From the NCBI GenBank assembly GCA_023957975.1, contig JAMLGM010000011.1, positions 1-64,000 of the forward strand: a DNA stretch of 64,000 bases, read 5' to 3'. The position numbers were made by a program, and so were the translations under genes. Positions 63,266 to 64,000 of this stretch are shown here, piece by piece. The DNA comes from Microthrixaceae bacterium (GTDB taxonomy: Bacteria; Actinomycetota; Acidimicrobiia; Acidimicrobiales; Microtrichaceae). Under the pieces are notes generated by a model that saw only the letters and a program-made list of their open reading frames with translations, had not been told where the DNA came from and searched no databases. The first letter of the stretch is position 1. The number at the start of each line of letters is the position of its first letter.

Positions 63266-64000
63266 ATGAGTAATCACGACTCGTTCTACATCGGCGGCCA
63301 GTGGGTCGCTCCGGTGAGTGACAACGGCAGCGCTGAGGTCATTCACTCCGCCACCGAGGAACTGATCGCCACCGTGCCGCTCGGCACCGCAGCCGATGTC
63401 GACGCCGCCGTCGCCGCGGCCAAAACGGCGTTCGAAACCTGGTCGACCACGCCCGCCGACATCCGCGCCAAGTACCTGCGCGACATCAGCGCCGGTCTCG
63501 CCGCCCGCTACGGCGACATCGCCACCACCATCCAGTCCGAGGTCGGATCGCCCAAGACGTTCTCCGAACTCATCCAGGCTGGCCTCGCCGTGTCGGATTG
63601 GGAGAACTACGCCGCAATCATCGAGACCTACGAGTGGGAAACCCAACTCGGCAACAGCCTCATCGTGCGCGAGCCGATCGGCGTCGTCGGCGCGATCACG
63701 CCGTGGAACTACCCGCTGTATCTCATCGTGTGCAAGCTCGGCCCGGCCCTCGCCGCCGGCTGCACCGTCGTGTTGAAGCCCTCCGAAGTCACGCCGCTCA
63801 ACGCCTATATCCTCGCTGAGGTCATCCACGAGGTCGGCCTTCCCGCAGGCGTGTTCAACATGGTCATCGGCGACGGACCCACGGTCGGATCGGCGATGTC
63901 GAAGCACGCGGACATCGACATGATCAGCTTCACCGGCTCGGGCCGTGCGGGCGCGCAGGTCACCAAGGATTCTGCCGACACCGTCAAGCGCGTCGGGCTT
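63266..64000 (+). CDS. Aldehyde dehydrogenase family protein, 5' part only
   Basis: The first 245 codons of an NAD(P)-dependent aldehyde dehydrogenase run off the right edge. The start ATG 63266 follows AAGGGGA. FYIGGQWVAPVSDNGS opens the domain. GVVGAITPWNYPLYLIVCKL holds the conserved ITPWNYP, and CTVVLKPSEVTPLNAYILAE carries the cofactor-binding Lys. VIGDGPTVGSAMSKHADIDM and ISFTGSGRAG give the GxTxxG-like turn. The catalytic Cys and Glu lie outside the window. The substrate is unknown. Confidence 0.93.
   Translation, partial: MSNHDSFYIGGQWVAPVSDNGSAEVIHSATEELIATVPLGTAADVDAAVAAAKTAFETWSTTPADIRAKYLRDISAGLAARYGDIATTIQSEVGSPKTFSELIQAGLAVSDWENYAAIIETYEWETQLGNSLIVREPIGVVGAITPWNYPLYLIVCKLGPALAAGCTVVLKPSEVTPLNAYILAEVIHEVGLPAGVFNMVIGDGPTVGSAMSKHADIDMISFTGSGRAGAQVTKDSADTVKRVGL

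Overview
The window is high-GC actinobacterial chromosome. Several features suggest a deep-branching class such as the Acidimicrobiia: a GuaB3-type paralogue next to guaA, an F420-type LLM oxidoreductase, a monomeric NADP-isocitrate dehydrogenase, PcrA with a C-terminal Tudor-like tail, and a complete type IV pilus operon (unusual in most actinobacteria). This placement is inferred from gene content; I could not run a search. Many genes appear to be transcribed without a leader: a TAnnnT -10 box (often TAGCCT or TAGGGT) sits only 6-8 nt before the start codon.

Layout. (1) 1-12.3 kb is a cell-surface polysaccharide locus: polyprenyl-phosphate sugar transferase, two glycosyltransferases, a flippase, an FN3-repeat surface protein, a small secreted protein, a coupled CDP-alcohol transferase and cytidylyltransferase pair, a Wzy/ligase-like membrane protein, and a Wzz-like protein with a decayed ATPase. 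(2) 12.3-30 kb is housekeeping: NudL-type Nudix, guaB3, guaA, an NlpC/P60 hydrolase, pcrA, an acyl-CoA ligase, an ABC-F ATPase, a GGDEF/EAL protein, an F420 oxidoreductase, sucC and sucD. (3) 30-47.8 kb runs from an HTH regulator and icd through several accessory genes to purN-purH, then a broken AAA ATPase, a DUF1648 protein, a HAD phosphatase and a repeat coiled-coil protein. In mycobacteria uvrD1/pcrA, sucCD, an F420 oxidoreductase and purN-purH also lie close together, so the accessory genes look inserted into a conserved backbone. (4) 47.9-59 kb carries pilB-pilC-pilA-pilT-pilD and a convergent cluster of three prepilin-like proteins, one with PKD domains, a beta-helix region and a long glycine-rich region. 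(5) 59-64 kb holds an AlbA/Schlafen-type ATP-binding regulator, a second repeat coiled-coil protein, a secreted TIM-barrel-like protein and the start of an aldehyde dehydrogenase.

The most unusual material is non-coding. Two unrelated families of long dispersed palindromes are present. Family 1 has three copies sharing a 38-bp perfect core; one copy is a 58-bp perfect palindrome. Family 2 has five copies of about 55 bp. Family 1 copies form 65-bp direct repeats around the GGDEF/EAL gene and supply stop codons to two genes. Family 2 copies bracket two cassettes that each encode an AAA ATPase. Short 12-14-bp tandem duplications also recur at or just after stop codons, and 21-, 33-bp and larger in-frame repeats expand several proteins.

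I found no tRNA, rRNA, CRISPR array or intact transposase.
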